Assembly: GCA_966211335.1 (NCBI GenBank)
Contig: CBIHNF010000001.1
Span: 372,001 to 436,000, forward strand
DNA length: 64,000 bases
Source of the DNA: JAPWJZ01 sp966211335
Lineage (GTDB): Bacteria; Pseudomonadota; Alphaproteobacteria; Micavibrionales; UBA2020
Direction: 5' to 3'
The translations under genes were made by a program, and so were the position numbers. Shown piece after piece: positions 33,240 through 41,639 of the stretch. Below the pieces are notes generated by a model. The model was not told the origin of the DNA. It saw nothing but the letters and a program-made list of their open reading frames with translations, and ran no database searches. Positions within the stretch are counted from its first letter, which is position 1. Each line of letters begins with the position of its first letter.

Positions 33240-34382
33240 TTAGGCTGCTTCAAGAATGGTGGCAATACCTTGACCGCCGCCGATGCACATGGTGGCAAGG
33301 GCGAGGTTTTTCTTCTCCCGCTGCAGCAGCGATGCCGCCTTGCCGGTGATGCGCGCGCCGGAAGCGCCCAGCGGGTGGCCAATCGCCAATGCGCCGCCAT
33401 CAAGGTTGATCTTCGACATATCGGTAATGCCCAGTTCCTGAATGACCGACATCGACTGCACGGCAAAAGCCTCGTTCAGCTCGAAGATATCTATGTCTTT
33501 AATGGTCAGGCCCGCACGTTTCAGCGCACGGCGCGAGGCTTCGACAGGGCCGATGCCCATGATCTCCGGCGCGCAGCCGGCAACGCCGGTCGAGCGGATG
33601 CGGGCCATGATTTTCAGGCCATTCGCTTTCGCGTATTCTTCCGAGGTCACAATCGTCGCCGAAGCGCCATCGGTCAGCGGCGAGGAGGTGCCGGCAGTGA
33701 CAGAGCCCTGCGCGTCAAACGCGGGCTTCAGGTTGCCAAGACCTTCCAGCGTCGTTTCAGGGCGGATGCAACCGTCCTGCGACACAAGCTTGCCGTCGGG
33801 CGTGGTGATGGGGATGATTTCATCTTTAAGGCGGCCGCCTTCACGCGCCAGCACGGCTTTCTGCTGCGAGGACAGCGCAAATTTTTCCTGATCGGCGCGG
33901 GAGATGCTGAATTTCTTCGCAAGGTTCTCCGCCGTTTCGCCCATCGAGATGTAAGCCTGCGGATAGTTTTTTGCGAGCACGGGGTTCGGCAGCGGGTTGA
34001 AGCCGCCCATCGGGATACGGCTCATGCTTTCAACGCCGGCGCAGATGAACACATCACCCGCCCCCGTCGCAATCGCGCCCACCGCCTGGTGGATCGCCTG
34101 CATGGAGGACCCGCAGAAGCGGTTGACCGTGACGCCGCCGATGGAATTGGGCAGCCGCGCAATGTTGACGATGAGGCGGGCAACGTTAAACCCCTGCTCC
34201 CCTTCCGGGAAGGCGCAGCCGAGAATCAGGTCCTCGATCACATCATGCGAAACGCCGGTGCGCTTCAGCAGCTCGGTAATCACCGTCGCCGCCATATCGT
34301 CGGGGCGCACCGTGGCGAGGTCACCTTTCGCGGCAAAGTGGAAGGGGGAGCGGGCATAGCCTGCGATAACGGCCTGACGCAT
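33240..34382 (-). CDS. acetyl-CoA C-acyltransferase (thiolase, second copy)
   Basis: 380 residues from ATG at 34382 (MRQAVIAGYARSPF). Markers: NRFCGSSMQAIHQAVG with the nucleophile Cys near residue 90, NEAFAVQ, GGALAIGHPLGASGARI and final CIGGGQGIA. The start FHFAAKGDLATVRPDD and CGSSMQAI resemble degradative FadA-type beta-oxidation thiolases more than PhaA-type, so a beta-oxidation role is the best guess. No fadB in view. Divergent from prmA. Confidence 0.9.
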   Translation of the reverse strand: MRQAVIAGYARSPFHFAAKGDLATVRPDDMAATVITELLKRTGVSHDVIEDLILGCAFPEGEQGFNVARLIVNIARLPNSIGGVTVNRFCGSSMQAIHQAVGAIATGAGDVFICAGVESMSRIPMGGFNPLPNPVLAKNYPQAYISMGETAENLAKKFSISRADQEKFALSSQQKAVLAREGGRLKDEIIPITTPDGKLVSQDGCIRPETTLEGLGNLKPAFDAQGSVTAGTSSPLTDGASATIVTSEEYAKANGLKIMARIRSTGVAGCAPEIMGIGPVEASRRALKRAGLTIKDIDIFELNEAFAVQSMSVIQELGITDMSKINLDGGALAIGHPLGASGARITGKAASLLQREKKNLALATMCIGGGQGIATILEAA

Positions 34383-34503
34383 AGGGGTTTTCCTTTTAAA
34401 AGCATGCAGCTTTAAATTGTCCTGTTTTAACAATATGGTGGACAAGAAAAGCAATATCAAGAAAGATGCGGGGCCTTATTCCATATCTAAAGGACGCGAT
34501 GAT

Positions 34504-35436
34504 ATGACCGCCGACAGCCAAGACCTCATCCCCCACGCGCTCTATAAAGTGACGCTGGATTTTGACCGCATCCTGCGGGAGCCGGAAGCGCAGGCGCTGT
34601 TCACCGCGCTGGATGAACTTGGCGTTTCCGTATTCCTCCAGAACCGCGACGCGACGGATGGGGATGACTGGGCGGTTTCCGTCACCACCTACGGCGCGCC
34701 CGATCTTGACGCCATTTACTCTGCCATCAACCAAGTCGACGGTGTTCAGATTACGAAAGAACGTATTACCGCCGAACGCCTGCCGGAAACCGACTGGCTG
34801 CAGCATGTGCATGAAAATTTCCCGCCCGTCACCATCGGCCGCTTCTTCGTCTATGGTTCGCATGTGAAGCAGGAAACGCCGGCGGGGCTTATCCCGCTGC
34901 AGATTGATGCCGCAACCGCCTTTGGGTCCGGCGAGCATGAAACCACAAAGGGCTGCATGCTGTCCTTCGACTGGATGGTCGAACAGGGCTTGAAGGCGGA
35001 TACGCCCTTAAACGCGCTCGACATGGGCTGCGGCTCCGGCATCCTTGCCATCGCCATCACCAAGGTCTGGCAGAACGCAAAGGTCACGGCGATTGATATT
35101 GATCCGGAATCCGTCGTCGTCACCAACCGCCATGCGGAATTGAACGGCGCCGGCGCGGTTATTACCACAGCGGCGGGCGACGGTTACAACACGCCCCGCT
35201 GCCAGCAGAATGCGCCTTATGATCTTATTGCCGCTAATATTCTGGCAGGGCCGCTGATCGCCATGGCGCCGCAGCTGAACGCGGTCTTGAAGCCCGGCGG
35301 CTATGCCGTCCTCTCCGGCCTCCTCGGCCGCCAGCAGGTGGAAGTGACGGCGGCGCATGTGGCCGAAGGGTTAAAGCCCGTCCATGCGCTGGAGCTGGGT
35401 GACTGGCGCGCCCTCACTTTTACAAAACCCCGTTAA
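34504..35436 (+). CDS. prmA: ribosomal protein L11 methyltransferase
   Basis: 310 residues from ATG at 34504, with AAGGA about 12 bases upstream; an upstream in-frame TTG (34417) would add 29 residues of unlikely sequence. Family motifs: IDAATAFGSGEHETTKGCML, LDMGCGSGILAIAITKVW (SAM site), and DLIAANILAGPLIAMAP (the conserved NIL motif). It trimethylates ribosomal protein L11. Followed by a promoter and a Sel1 gene. Confidence 0.93.
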   Translation: MTADSQDLIPHALYKVTLDFDRILREPEAQALFTALDELGVSVFLQNRDATDGDDWAVSVTTYGAPDLDAIYSAINQVDGVQITKERITAERLPETDWLQHVHENFPPVTIGRFFVYGSHVKQETPAGLIPLQIDAATAFGSGEHETTKGCMLSFDWMVEQGLKADTPLNALDMGCGSGILAIAITKVWQNAKVTAIDIDPESVVVTNRHAELNGAGAVITTAAGDGYNTPRCQQNAPYDLIAANILAGPLIAMAPQLNAVLKPGGYAVLSGLLGRQQVEVTAAHVAEGLKPVHALELGDWRALTFTKPR

Positions 35437-35449
35437 AAAACAACCGCTT

Positions 35450-35478
35450 TTGCTTTTATGGCGGAGGAGCCCTATAAT
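35450..35478 (+). promoter_or_regulatory. sigma-70-like promoter of the Sel1 protein gene
   Basis: TTGCTT (35450-35455), 17 bases, then the perfect -10 box TATAAT (35473-35478). The start site would be near 35485, about 40 bases ahead of the ATG. Confidence 0.75.
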
Positions 35479-35525
35479 AAAGGGATAGCGTTTTTATGCC
35501 CTTATTCAAAGGAAGCCTGAAAATT

Positions 35526-36320
35526 ATGCGCCACCGGTTCTTAACTGCCGCCCTCTGCCTCCTCCTCGCTGCCCCTGCAACGGCGATGGCCGATGAATTC
35601 TCCGGCCTGCCCACAGGCAAGAAAGATAACAGCGCGCCGCTCTCCACCACGCTTGGCGACCCCGGCACCAACTCCGTCTTCAACGTCGACAATTCACAAG
35701 ACCTGCCGCCGACCGATGAATATAACGATGTGCCGGTCGGCATCATGCTGTCGGCCGAACAGCGCGCCAGCCTTGGCAAGGACGGCACCGTCACAACAGC
35801 TGCCGGCACCGAACAGACCGCAGCGCCAACGGAAGCCGTTGTCGCGACCGACTACACGCGCAAGCTGAACTATGACGCCATCCTCGGCCTCTATAACAAA
35901 GGCCAGTATGCGGAAGTCGCCAAAACATTGAAGGGCCTTGCCGATGCGGGCCACCAGGGCGCGCAGGAGCTGATGGGCATCATGTACCGCTCTGGTCAGG
36001 GCGTCGAGAAAGATCCGGTAAAAGCCTTCAACCTGCTCAGCAAGGCGGCGGAAACCGGCCGGCCGCTGGCGGAACACCACTTGGGCGTCATGTATTACTC
36101 CGGTGAAGGCGTCGATAAAGATCCTGTCGAAGCGCTCAAGTGGCTGCACCTCGCCATTCTGCATTACCCCGACGGCGCGCAAAAAGACCGCGCCAAGCAG
36201 GACCGCGATAATATCTACACGCAGCTGACGCGCCGCGATAAAGACCGCGCCATGCAGCTGACACGCGACTGGCTGCAAAAACGCGGCGAGGCTCACCTGC
36301 TTGACCTGCAATCGCAGTAA
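35526..36320 (+). CDS. exported Sel1-repeat protein
   Basis: 264 residues from ATG at 35526, with AAGGAAG 10 bases upstream, giving a Sec signal peptide MRHRFLTAALCLLLAAPATAMA. A Ser/Thr/Gly-rich part follows, then Sel1-type repeats (LGLYNKGQYAEVAKTLKGL, AQELMGIMYRSGQGVEKDPVKAF, EHHLGVMYYSGEGVDKDPVEAL). Such alpha-solenoid proteins scaffold periplasmic or host-directed protein contacts. The signal peptide and repeats put it in the envelope; the partner is unknown. Confidence 0.85.
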   Translation: MRHRFLTAALCLLLAAPATAMADEFSGLPTGKKDNSAPLSTTLGDPGTNSVFNVDNSQDLPPTDEYNDVPVGIMLSAEQRASLGKDGTVTTAAGTEQTAAPTEAVVATDYTRKLNYDAILGLYNKGQYAEVAKTLKGLADAGHQGAQELMGIMYRSGQGVEKDPVKAFNLLSKAAETGRPLAEHHLGVMYYSGEGVDKDPVEALKWLHLAILHYPDGAQKDRAKQDRDNIYTQLTRRDKDRAMQLTRDWLQKRGEAHLLDLQSQ

Positions 36321-36348
36321 CAAAAAAAACCTGGATTTTAAAAAACAT

Positions 36349-36379
36349 ACGCCCGCCGTGAATTTCTTCAGGCGGGCGT
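36349..36379 (+). terminator. Rho-independent terminator
   Basis: ACGCCCGCC (36349-36357) pairs perfectly with GGCGGGCGT (36371-36379), followed by TGCTTTATTTTTTTTT. It ends the Sel1 transcript. Confidence 0.85.
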
Positions 36380-36438
36380 TGCTTTATTTTTTTTTGTTCT
36401 TTGTTCCGTGCCGTTAATCTCGTGTCGTCTTTTTCTTT

Positions 36439-36627
36439 TTAAGCGCCGTTCGGTTTCGGCGGGTTCAGCTTCAGCGCTGCATAGGTCTTAACGTAGTCAT
36501 AGGCATTGCCAAAGGCCTCGTAACCGCGCTGCGGCGCATCGGCGCAGGCAACAGCGCAAAACGCGCCGGTCAGCTGGACAAAATTTTTGAAGGCGGAGGG
36601 TTTCTCGTTGTAATTCTCTTGCGACAT
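36439..36627 (-). CDS. small hypothetical protein, 62 residues
   Basis: ATG at 36627 has a GGAAGG ribosome site and a good promoter (36674-36702), so a real gene is likely. The sequence has FKNFVQLTGAFCAVACADAPQ in the middle and a Tyr/Pro-rich end (YVKTYAALKLNPPKPNGA). The two cysteines are in a CAVAC motif. It may be a small membrane-associated helix; no family. Confidence 0.65.
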   Translation of the reverse strand: MSQENYNEKPSAFKNFVQLTGAFCAVACADAPQRGYEAFGNAYDYVKTYAALKLNPPKPNGA

Positions 36628-36673
36628 CAGCTTTCAGCCTTCCTGCAAATGACTTTATGAATGGGGTAGAAGA

Positions 36674-36702
36674 AGGCTATCCCGATTCACAGCTTATGTC
36701 AA
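36674..36702 (-). promoter_or_regulatory. sigma-70-like promoter for the 62-residue protein
   Basis: Leftward TTGACA (36702-36697), 17 bases and TAGCCT (36679-36674). It lies within the SET gene downstream end and 47 bases ahead of the ATG at 36627. Confidence 0.65.
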
Positions 36703-36703
36703 A

Positions 36704-37192
36704 TCAATCTGCAGTCGGCGTGGAAGTATCTGATTTAACAGCCGTTTCTTTTATAAGCTTGCGGGAGCCAAACCAGGCGATGCCATAATTAATGCAGATT
36801 TCATGGTCTTTCGGGATGTCCTTCACCGCAATCAGGCTGCACAGCGTCGTCAGCCCTTCCACCTTGAATTGCGTTTCCGCATTCGGCACCGACAGATGGT
36901 TGCAATAGCTCGCCATGCCCATGATAAGTGCGATGGCCTTGGACGGATCCGCAATCCCGAAGCGGGCAAGGTGCGCTTCCGGCAGCGCCGCCGCGCTGAA
37001 GCAATAATCCCGCAGCAGCGTTGCGGCCAGCAGCGGCGTGTCTTTCTCCGGAAACACCATGACAGGTGTCACCTCCAGCACCTCGCCCGCCTTGATATCA
37101 TCGGCGCAGAAAAGGCCGCGGCCTTTATCCATCACGGTGTTGAGGTAAAGGCCCGGGCGCTGCCCCACGACCGTCAGCTTTTTGCGGAACAT
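36704..37192 (-). CDS. SET-domain protein (putative lysine methyltransferase)
   Basis: 162 residues from ATG at 37192 with a strong GGGAGGG ribosome site. SET landmarks: GLYLNTVMDKGRGLFCADDIKAGEVLEV (core G-R-G-LFA-type motif, here GRGLFC), YCNHLSVPNAE (the NHSxxPN motif of SET domains) and EICINYG near the end (the INYG motif). It would use SAM to methylate a lysine. Bacterial SET proteins are uncommon and their targets mostly unknown. Not obviously linked to its neighbours. Confidence 0.8.
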   Translation of the reverse strand: MFRKKLTVVGQRPGLYLNTVMDKGRGLFCADDIKAGEVLEVTPVMVFPEKDTPLLAATLLRDYCFSAAALPEAHLARFGIADPSKAIALIMGMASYCNHLSVPNAETQFKVEGLTTLCSLIAVKDIPKDHEICINYGIAWFGSRKLIKETAVKSDTSTPTAD

Positions 37193-37279
37193 ACCCTGCC
37201 CTCCCCTCATAAAACGATCGGATAAAGTTGGGGAGCCAAAGCGGCCCCCCAACCCTTTATTGATACTGAATGCGCCGGC

Positions 37280-37537
37280 TTAATGCGCCTGCGCCGCCGG
37301 TGCTGTTTTCATTTTCTTGGTGTCGCTCGTCGTGAAGTGGTGACGGCCGACATGGAAATGGTGTTTCTTGCAATGCTTCTTGTGACAGGTCTTGTGCATC
37401 ATCGGCGAATTCTTCGACACGAAGAACTGCGCGTTGTCGTTCTGGCGCTGCGCGACCTGGCCTGCGAAGGCGCCGGCGCTGACGCCCAATACCGCGACCA
37501 TAACGGCGGCGGCGATGGTGGCTTTTACTGCTTTCAT
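37280..37537 (-). CDS. small exported His/Cys-rich protein
   Basis: 85 residues from ATG at 37537 with GGAGAG ribosome site. The signal peptide is MKAVKATIAAAVMVAVLGVSAGAFA. The mature part has HKTCHKKHCKKHHFHVGRHH, nine His and two Cys within 20 residues, which could bind a transition metal such as zinc, copper or nickel. An upstream frame (ATG at 37609) could add a second hydrophobic stretch, but the ribosome site favours 37537. Role is inferred. Confidence 0.7.
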   Translation of the reverse strand: MKAVKATIAAAVMVAVLGVSAGAFAGQVAQRQNDNAQFFVSKNSPMMHKTCHKKHCKKHHFHVGRHHFTTSDTKKMKTAPAAQAH

Positions 37538-37649
37538 GTTCTCTCTCCTGAAAAATAAAGTGGCTGAGGTTAAGGCGGTCAGTACCAATAGTGTCAAAAC
37601 AGTCATCATGGTCAGTTCCTTTCCGTCCAGCTGTTGCCGGTGGTTTTCA

Positions 37650-38537
37650 TTATCGCCGCTGCTCCTGGCTTTCGAGCAGCAGGCGGATATCCCGTTCAAT
37701 ATGGGTGAGGTGCATGCGATTGACGTCATCCTCGAGGCCGTCATACCAGGCGCTCGTGAACATGCAGCCGCTTAAATAATTGTGCCCCGTCGGCAGGTCG
37801 CCCACGCTTTGGATCTGCCCGCGCGCAAGGCTCTTGCGGCCAACCGGCCCGCGGCGCTGGATCAGCGCCATGTCAATCATCTCCAGCGCCATATGGTCGC
37901 AGCCGTTGATGCGCTCTTTTTCCGCGAACCACTGGTGGAAGGCAGCTTTTAACGCCGTGCCATCAAACTGGTTGTGCGGATTGTCTTCAATGCAACGCTC
38001 AAAAATGACGGAGATATCGCCGTTCGGCCCCGACAATAGATAGCGCCACAGGAAGGACGCCCCGCCGGAGCGCAGCTCCCAGGCGGTCAGATGCGTGATC
38101 GCTTCCACATCCGCCTCTTCGCAGCGGCTGAGTTTTAAAAATTCCTGCGGCCGCAAATCAACATCCGGCGCATGGCCCGCCTGCGCATGCCACGACCGGC
38201 GCAGCGCGCCGATGAAGGAGACGAGATAGCGGCTGACGCCCTTTTCGGTTTTCTGCAGCAGATCCGGCTGGTAGCCAAGGTCGAAATGATTTTGCGCGGG
38301 GTAGAAGAAACTGGAATTCGGCTCCAGCAGCGGGTCAAGCCCGACAGAGACATCCGACAATATGGCGGCGCGCACCAGCAGGCGGCCGGTCGGGCTTTGT
38401 TCGAGAATTTTCAACAGATTGCGGATATAGCCGACAAATGCCTGTTCGCGGCGCTCGACGGGTGCAAAGCCCGTCTCGCCGTCGACAATGGCGGAGATGC
38501 GGACGCGTATCCGCTTGTCGCCAAAACCAAATTGCAT
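37650..38537 (-). CDS. HELRH-family paralogue lacking the zinc motif (copy C)
   Basis: 295 residues, cytoplasmic-looking. At the position of HELRHAW in the 21.1-22.1 kb protein it has IGALRRSWHAQ, so all three potential zinc-binding residues in that motif are gone. The downstream features are kept: SRCEEADVEAITHLTAWEL (corresponding to READAYAFTNL) and the late LPTGHNYLSG. No signal peptide. It is preceded by its closest relative (38648-39688) in the same direction, 110 bases away. Best read as a non-catalytic family member. No named function. Confidence 0.75.
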   Translation of the reverse strand: MQFGFGDKRIRVRISAIVDGETGFAPVERREQAFVGYIRNLLKILEQSPTGRLLVRAAILSDVSVGLDPLLEPNSSFFYPAQNHFDLGYQPDLLQKTEKGVSRYLVSFIGALRRSWHAQAGHAPDVDLRPQEFLKLSRCEEADVEAITHLTAWELRSGGASFLWRYLLSGPNGDISVIFERCIEDNPHNQFDGTALKAAFHQWFAEKERINGCDHMALEMIDMALIQRRGPVGRKSLARGQIQSVGDLPTGHNYLSGCMFTSAWYDGLEDDVNRMHLTHIERDIRLLLESQEQRR

Positions 38538-38647
38538 CGTCTCTCACCTTCAGGTGACCGCGGGGTTTTGAAAGGCTCGGCCCGGACGCAGCGGAATGCC
38601 GCCGTCTTTGGAGTATCAGGCCGCCCGCGGGCGGAAAGTTCTAAACC

Positions 38648-39688
38648 TTAGTGGCGTGCGGGCGCGGCGCCGCGCTTGCCTTTGCCATTCCATTTGCTGA
38701 AGTCGACGACTTCGGCAGACAGCTTGACGGATTCTTGAATCATCTGCAGTTCCTTCTCCTGGAAGCTGCGCTCGAACTTGATGAACCACAGGAAGTTCGC
38801 GTTGGAGCGGTCTTCCACGGTCGAATAGCACAAATCCGTCGGCGCGCGTTTCGATTTCATCGAGAGATAATTGCGGCCATTCGGCATTTCGCCCAATTTC
38901 TTGAACATGTCCATCGACAGGCGCGGGCGCTTGACGGTGGATTTCATGTAGCCGGCTTCATCCAGCAGCATTTGGTGGATGATGCGCTTGTCATGCTGCT
39001 TGGTGCGGCTGTCTTCAAAGAACTTGTCGTAGGCGGCACGCGATGCTTCGCCGTTGTTCAGGGTGCGGAAATCCGACTGCGCCTTGATTTCAAAGGTGCG
39101 CGAAACATCAGCCATGGCGGAGGCCGCCATATGGTCCCAGGCTTCCGGTTCGCCGGCCAGTTTCAATTCCCAGGCAATTTTCACGGCGACCATCAGGGCA
39201 TCCGCCTGCTGCGCGCGGTTGACGAGGATGGCTTCTTCCGGCTCGAAATTCAACGGATTGATCAGCGCGCCCGAGACGGATTGCGCGGCGCGGCGCAATT
39301 CACGGCCCAGCATGTTGACGAGGTCGCCTTTCGGGCGATGCGGGTTCAGGGTCACGATGCGGCGGCCGTTCACGGCGTAAAACTGTGCGCCCGGCGATTG
39401 CGCGTCATAAACAATTTCAACTTTGGCATCCAGCAGGGCGGCGCCGGTGCGGCTCAGCGAAATAACCTCGACGAGGCTTTCGATCGGAACGATATCCGCC
39501 ATCCAGCCGTTCGTTCCGCAGACCCGGGTCTGGTCCAAGTGCCAGTCCAGCGTCGCGCGGTGGCTGAGGTTGTTGTCTTTCGCGCGAAGGCGCTTCGAGG
39601 TGTCGCGAAGGCCGCGGCCGTTCGGGCGTTTGCTGCCCGATTTCACCGTGGTGATCATTTCGTTGTCGTGGCTTGAATCTTTGCCCAT
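38648..39688 (-). CDS. HELRH-family paralogue with RELRR (copy B)
   Basis: 346 residues. After a basic start (MGKDSSHDNEMITTVKSGSKRPNGR) the core has NMLGRELRRAAQSVSG where the intact member has TLIHELRHAWQNAI; both His are replaced by Arg, leaving only the Glu. NRAQQADALMVAVKIAWEL follows at the usual distance and LGEMPNGRNYLSMKS near the end. The closest relative is the next gene, copy C. The changed residues predict loss of zinc binding. The Arg/Lys-rich N- and C-termini suggest nucleic-acid or membrane contact; that is inference. Confidence 0.75.
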   Translation of the reverse strand: MGKDSSHDNEMITTVKSGSKRPNGRGLRDTSKRLRAKDNNLSHRATLDWHLDQTRVCGTNGWMADIVPIESLVEVISLSRTGAALLDAKVEIVYDAQSPGAQFYAVNGRRIVTLNPHRPKGDLVNMLGRELRRAAQSVSGALINPLNFEPEEAILVNRAQQADALMVAVKIAWELKLAGEPEAWDHMAASAMADVSRTFEIKAQSDFRTLNNGEASRAAYDKFFEDSRTKQHDKRIIHQMLLDEAGYMKSTVKRPRLSMDMFKKLGEMPNGRNYLSMKSKRAPTDLCYSTVEDRSNANFLWFIKFERSFQEKELQMIQESVKLSAEVVDFSKWNGKGKRGAAPARH

Positions 39689-39929
39689 ATCGCGCCCTCG
39701 GTTATCTGTTTTCCTTCTGGCGCGGTCCCGATGAAAACTTTCAGCTTCACAAGGAGCGTTCCGGAAGGCAGTAATCCCTCACAACTCCATAGTGGACTGC
39801 AGATGGTTAACATCTCGTTTTCGGCTGTTCAAATAGCAGCAAAATAATGGGATTACGGAAAGAAATCGTGTTGATTTCGACTCCAAAGAACCACAGATTA
39901 AGAATAATCTTGCGTCAAATCAGAGTTAG

Positions 39930-40955
39930 CTATTGATTTTCGCCCGCCATCTTCGGCGGTGATTCGAGAATTCCAAGCCTTGCCAAGGCTTTAAGCTGCG
40001 CCAGCAGCATACCCTTCTGCATCCAGCGCAAACGCGGCATTTTCTCCGGCACATCGCGATAGGCATGGTCGGCAAAATAGCCCGAAAGGCAGGCCAGCAT
40101 GATGGCGATATCGGCGGGCGGCACCGTCACTGCTTTATATTGTGCGAAGAAGTCTTCGGTTTTGCCAAAGCCCAAAGCCTCGAGGTTCGAGAACAGGAAG
40201 GCAAGGTCGAAGGCCAGCGGGCCATAGGCCGCATTCGGCCAGTCGACGGCATAGGCACGGTCGGGCGTGAAGATAAAATTATCGGCGCGGAGATCGCCAT
40301 GCAGCAGGCCCAGCGGCCCCGTCATTTTATCGGCCTGCGCCTGGAGCCTCAAAAGCGCCGGCAGGTTTTTATCAAACCATTTCGTCGCTTCCGCTTTATC
40401 CGCAAAGATGCCGATGAATTTCGTGCGCAGTGCGGCGTCGTTCTTGAGGCGCAGCCATTTTTTTTCGCCGTTGAAAAACTGGCCAAGGTAAATATGGCCC
40501 TTCGCCAGCGGCAAAACATTCTGCGCCGTTTTATCGCTGTGCCAGCGCGGCATCAGCGCCATGATTTTCTCAAGGTCAAAATATTTGTCGTCGTGTTCCT
40601 GGAAGTCCCAGACGCCCAGCATCCAGCCGTCTTCCTCGCCGTCGGACACGATGCCGAGGTATTTCGGCGCCACATATTGCAGCGCCTCGATCGTCTCGTA
40701 GGTCATGACTTCCTGCGCCAGCGTCGCCGCGCCGTGCGACATTTCACCGGGGTGGGTGCCCTTGATGAATATTTTGCGGCCGTTCTCCAAAATCATGTAA
40801 TAGCAGGCGGCTGCCGAAAGGCCGCCATAAACGATATCGACGAAAATAACTTTTTCGCCCATCAGTTTTTCAATCTGGCGGAATATATCGGGCGGAAGGT
40901 CTGAATAATCAGGCTTCTTTTCGCGGGCGTCAGGCTCTTTAAGAAGGGCACTCAC
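39930..40955 (-). CDS. aminoglycoside-phosphotransferase-fold kinase
   Basis: 341 residues. APH/choline-kinase-type motifs: LLHGDLRADNFIF (catalytic loop) near residue 218 and AVDWPNAAYGPLAFDLAFL (metal site) near residue 233. Early part has FVDIVYGGLSAAACYYMILENG. This fold covers kinases for small molecules such as choline, homoserine and aminoglycosides; a real substrate cannot be told. It ends near oriC with 12 bases before the next gene on the same strand. Unlike ThrB2 at 5.6 kb, it has an extended C-terminus. Confidence 0.85.
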   Translation of the reverse strand: MSALLKEPDAREKKPDYSDLPPDIFRQIEKLMGEKVIFVDIVYGGLSAAACYYMILENGRKIFIKGTHPGEMSHGAATLAQEVMTYETIEALQYVAPKYLGIVSDGEEDGWMLGVWDFQEHDDKYFDLEKIMALMPRWHSDKTAQNVLPLAKGHIYLGQFFNGEKKWLRLKNDAALRTKFIGIFADKAEATKWFDKNLPALLRLQAQADKMTGPLGLLHGDLRADNFIFTPDRAYAVDWPNAAYGPLAFDLAFLFSNLEALGFGKTEDFFAQYKAVTVPPADIAIMLACLSGYFADHAYRDVPEKMPRLRWMQKGMLLAQLKALARLGILESPPKMAGENQ

Positions 40956-40967
40956 AAATAATAAACT

Positions 40968-41573
40968 CTACGCCGCATCCTGAAGGACAGGCATGCCTTC
41001 AATTTTGAGTTCTTCGTCCGACATGCTGACAAGCCCGTCTTTTTTGACATGGACTTTGGTCTTGAACAGGCTGTCCTTGAACACCATGAAAGCTTCAAGG
41101 TTGAAGGTGCCGTCTTCGTCCTGCGATACGAAGGTCACGGGCTCCAGCATTTCCTGCATCACCTTGCGGCCCTGCAGCGGCGGCTCGATCTGCCAACGGA
41201 TGTCGTCGATCGTCTCGATGATCTGGAAGCGGCCATGGCGGCCGCGCACGTAATTGAAGAAGAACTTCACGTATTCGACCACATTGTTGCGGTCGATGGT
41301 GATGGGCGCTTTTTCGTTCGTCTCGTAAATCGCCTGGTTCGTCCAGTTGACCACGTTGACGTCGCCCGGCTTGTAAATGGCGTATTTGCGCGCGCCAGGA
41401 ATGGCGGACAGGTCCGTCAGCTCATAGAGCTCGTAATTTTTGTAGAAGGGCAGGCGCTGCGCGCGCACTGTCGTGCTTTCCATCGAAAAGGGCACGGGCT
41501 CCAGATGCGGGTTGATCTCGCTCAAGATCCGCGCCGCTTTTTCCGAGTCCAGCTTTTGCCAGTCCTCTGTCAT
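40968..41573 (-). CDS. hypothetical protein, 201 residues
   Basis: No signal peptide or membrane segment; mixed alpha/beta, acidic/aromatic (MTEDWQKLDSEKAARIL, RLPFYKNYELYELTDLSAI, FFFNYVRGRHGRFQIIETID). The C-terminal half carries strand-like HVKKDGLVSMSDEELKIEG. It begins 66 bases from the DnaA-box cluster, directly left of oriC, and forms a pair with the APH-fold kinase. No family recognised; a role in origin control would be guesswork. Confidence 0.7.
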   Translation of the reverse strand: MTEDWQKLDSEKAARILSEINPHLEPVPFSMESTTVRAQRLPFYKNYELYELTDLSAIPGARKYAIYKPGDVNVVNWTNQAIYETNEKAPITIDRNNVVEYVKFFFNYVRGRHGRFQIIETIDDIRWQIEPPLQGRKVMQEMLEPVTFVSQDEDGTFNLEAFMVFKDSLFKTKVHVKKDGLVSMSDEELKIEGMPVLQDAA

Positions 41574-41639
41574 GTGTATGATCGGCCCCGTCCCAAAAAC
41601 TTGCCCCGGCGATAAATCCGGCCCTCTATCCTAGCGCAG

